Positions 63,388 through 64,000 of a stretch of 64,000 bases of DNA are shown here, one piece after another. A program made the translations under genes and the position numbers. The notes below the pieces were generated by a model that did no database searches, was not told where the DNA came from, and saw only the letters and a list, made by a program, of their open reading frames with translations. Position 1 is the first letter of the stretch. The number at the start of each line of letters is the position of its first letter. The stretch spans positions 16,936 to 80,935 of the forward strand of contig JAUIMC010000016.1 in assembly GCA_030433215.1 (NCBI GenBank), read 5' to 3'. The DNA is from Alphaproteobacteria bacterium. Its GTDB lineage: Bacteria; Pseudomonadota; Alphaproteobacteria; Caulobacterales; Parvularculaceae.

Positions 63388-64000
63388 ATGGCCGACCGTC
63401 CGCTGATGCCCATCGCCACCGCCGTCTGGCTGATCGACAACACGTCCCTCAGCTTCGACCAGATCGCCGAGTTTTGCGGCCTCCACTCCCTTCAGGTGAA
63501 AGGCATCGCCGACGGCGACGTGGCCGGCGGCGTGCGCGGCATCGACCCGATCACCAATCACCAGCTTTCCCGCGATGAAATCGAAAAGGGCGAAGCCGAC
63601 GAAAATTACAAGCTGAAGCTGTCGCGGCCGAAAACCATCGTCGCAGAGAAGCCGCGCAAGGGGCCGCGCTATACGCCCGTGTCGAAGCGCCAGAACCGGC
63701 CGGACGCCATCGCCTGGATGGTCCGCAACCATCCGGAAATTTCCGACGCGCAGATCGCCAAGCTTCTCGGCACGACGAAAACCACCATCCAGTCGGTGCG
63801 CGACCGCACACACTGGAACTCGGCCAATCTACAGCCGCGCGACCCGGTCGGCTTGGGGCTGTGCAGCCAGATCGATCTCGACGCCGTTGTCAGAAAAGCG
63901 GCAGCCAAACGCGCCAAAATGATGAAAGACGAGCCGCAGCCTGACGCCGGCCCGTCCCTGGAACCGGCAAGCGACGAACACGCCTCCCCCTTCGCGTCCG
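63388..64000 (+). CDS. DUF1013 protein, TrcR-like cell-cycle regulator (cut by window end)
   Basis: The first 204 codons of a gene that runs off the window. MADRPLMPIATAVWLIDNTSLSFDQIAEFCGLH and RYTPVSKRQNRPDAIAWMVRNHPEISDAQIAKLLGTTKTTI are typical of DUF1013, which includes the alphaproteobacterial cell-cycle transcriptional regulator TrcR; I quote them only to show the helix-turn-helix-like segments around residues 20-35 and 110-135. The C-terminal part seen is Pro/Glu-rich. GGAG lies 7 bases before the ATG. Confidence 0.88.
   Translation, partial: MADRPLMPIATAVWLIDNTSLSFDQIAEFCGLHSLQVKGIADGDVAGGVRGIDPITNHQLSRDEIEKGEADENYKLKLSRPKTIVAEKPRKGPRYTPVSKRQNRPDAIAWMVRNHPEISDAQIAKLLGTTKTTIQSVRDRTHWNSANLQPRDPVGLGLCSQIDLDAVVRKAAAKRAKMMKDEPQPDAGPSLEPASDEHASPFAS

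Noticed and set aside
61956..63443. A 495-codon minus-strand open frame
   Set aside because: Only its last 64 codons (DUF1192) look like a gene, with a good ribosome-binding site at 62150. The rest is antisense to the quinone oxidoreductase gene and has GC-rich shadow composition.

Overview
The window looks like ordinary chromosome from a GC-rich alphaproteobacterium. Supporting signs are the conserved run ruvX-pyrB-plsY-dprA-topA, a trmFO gene, the alphaproteobacterial small families DUF1465, DUF1192 and DUF1013 (TrcR-like), an L31 protein without zinc cysteines, and many dispersed palindromic elements. The TonB receptors and exported peptidases would fit a marine or peptide-using relative of Hyphomonadaceae, Parvularculaceae or Caulobacterales; the family is an inference. 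I see no phage, insertion sequence, CRISPR array, rRNA or tRNA.

Layout. 1-8.3 kb: small unknown genes, a tandem DUF6491 pair, cysK, an exported M20 peptidase, two small membrane proteins, gatB and an alpha/beta hydrolase. 8.3-12.7 kb: a membrane fatty acid desaturase, gatC-gatA and a gluzincin-like lipoprotein. 12.7-25.2 kb: ruvX, pyrB, an exported serine hydrolase sitting where pyrC often lies, plsY-dprA, topA, a PepSY-like protein, an M23 lipoprotein and rnr. 25.2-31 kb: a nested repeat, an S9A oligopeptidase, an exported MsrA and an M3 peptidase, both peptidases being predicted lipoproteins. 31-36.2 kb: agmatine deiminase, divergent from an FMN riboswitch, a TonB-dependent receptor and an MFS transporter. 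36.2-42.1 kb: an Oar-like TonB receptor, argS and a coupled lipoprotein. 42.3-47.3 kb: ispH-rnhA, a peroxiredoxin, a YqgE protein and an EAL phosphodiesterase. 47.5-52.4 kb: a minus-strand run (PON-like lactonase, thrC, M16 peptidase, acetyltransferase), then rpmE. 52.5-64 kb: DUF1465, DUF429, two tandem polytopic membrane proteins, trmFO, a TetR regulator, pirin, an APH-kinase fusion, DUF1192, a quinone oxidoreductase and a DUF1013 gene cut by the window end.

The most interesting locus is 32165-36167. A well-formed FMN riboswitch precedes no riboflavin biosynthesis gene. It precedes a TonB-dependent outer-membrane receptor carrying a perfect EF-hand loop, followed 8 nt later by an inner-membrane MFS carrier and a strong terminator. 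The simplest reading is a two-membrane flavin uptake operon that is shut off when FMN is plentiful. Other points of note are a palindromic repeat interrupted by a second repeat family, perfect inverted repeats at the pirin start and before the TetR gene, and the concentration of exported peptidases.

Translation starts were chosen by ribosome-binding site and family length, so several differ from the longest open frame. No database search was possible; family names rest on motifs read by eye.
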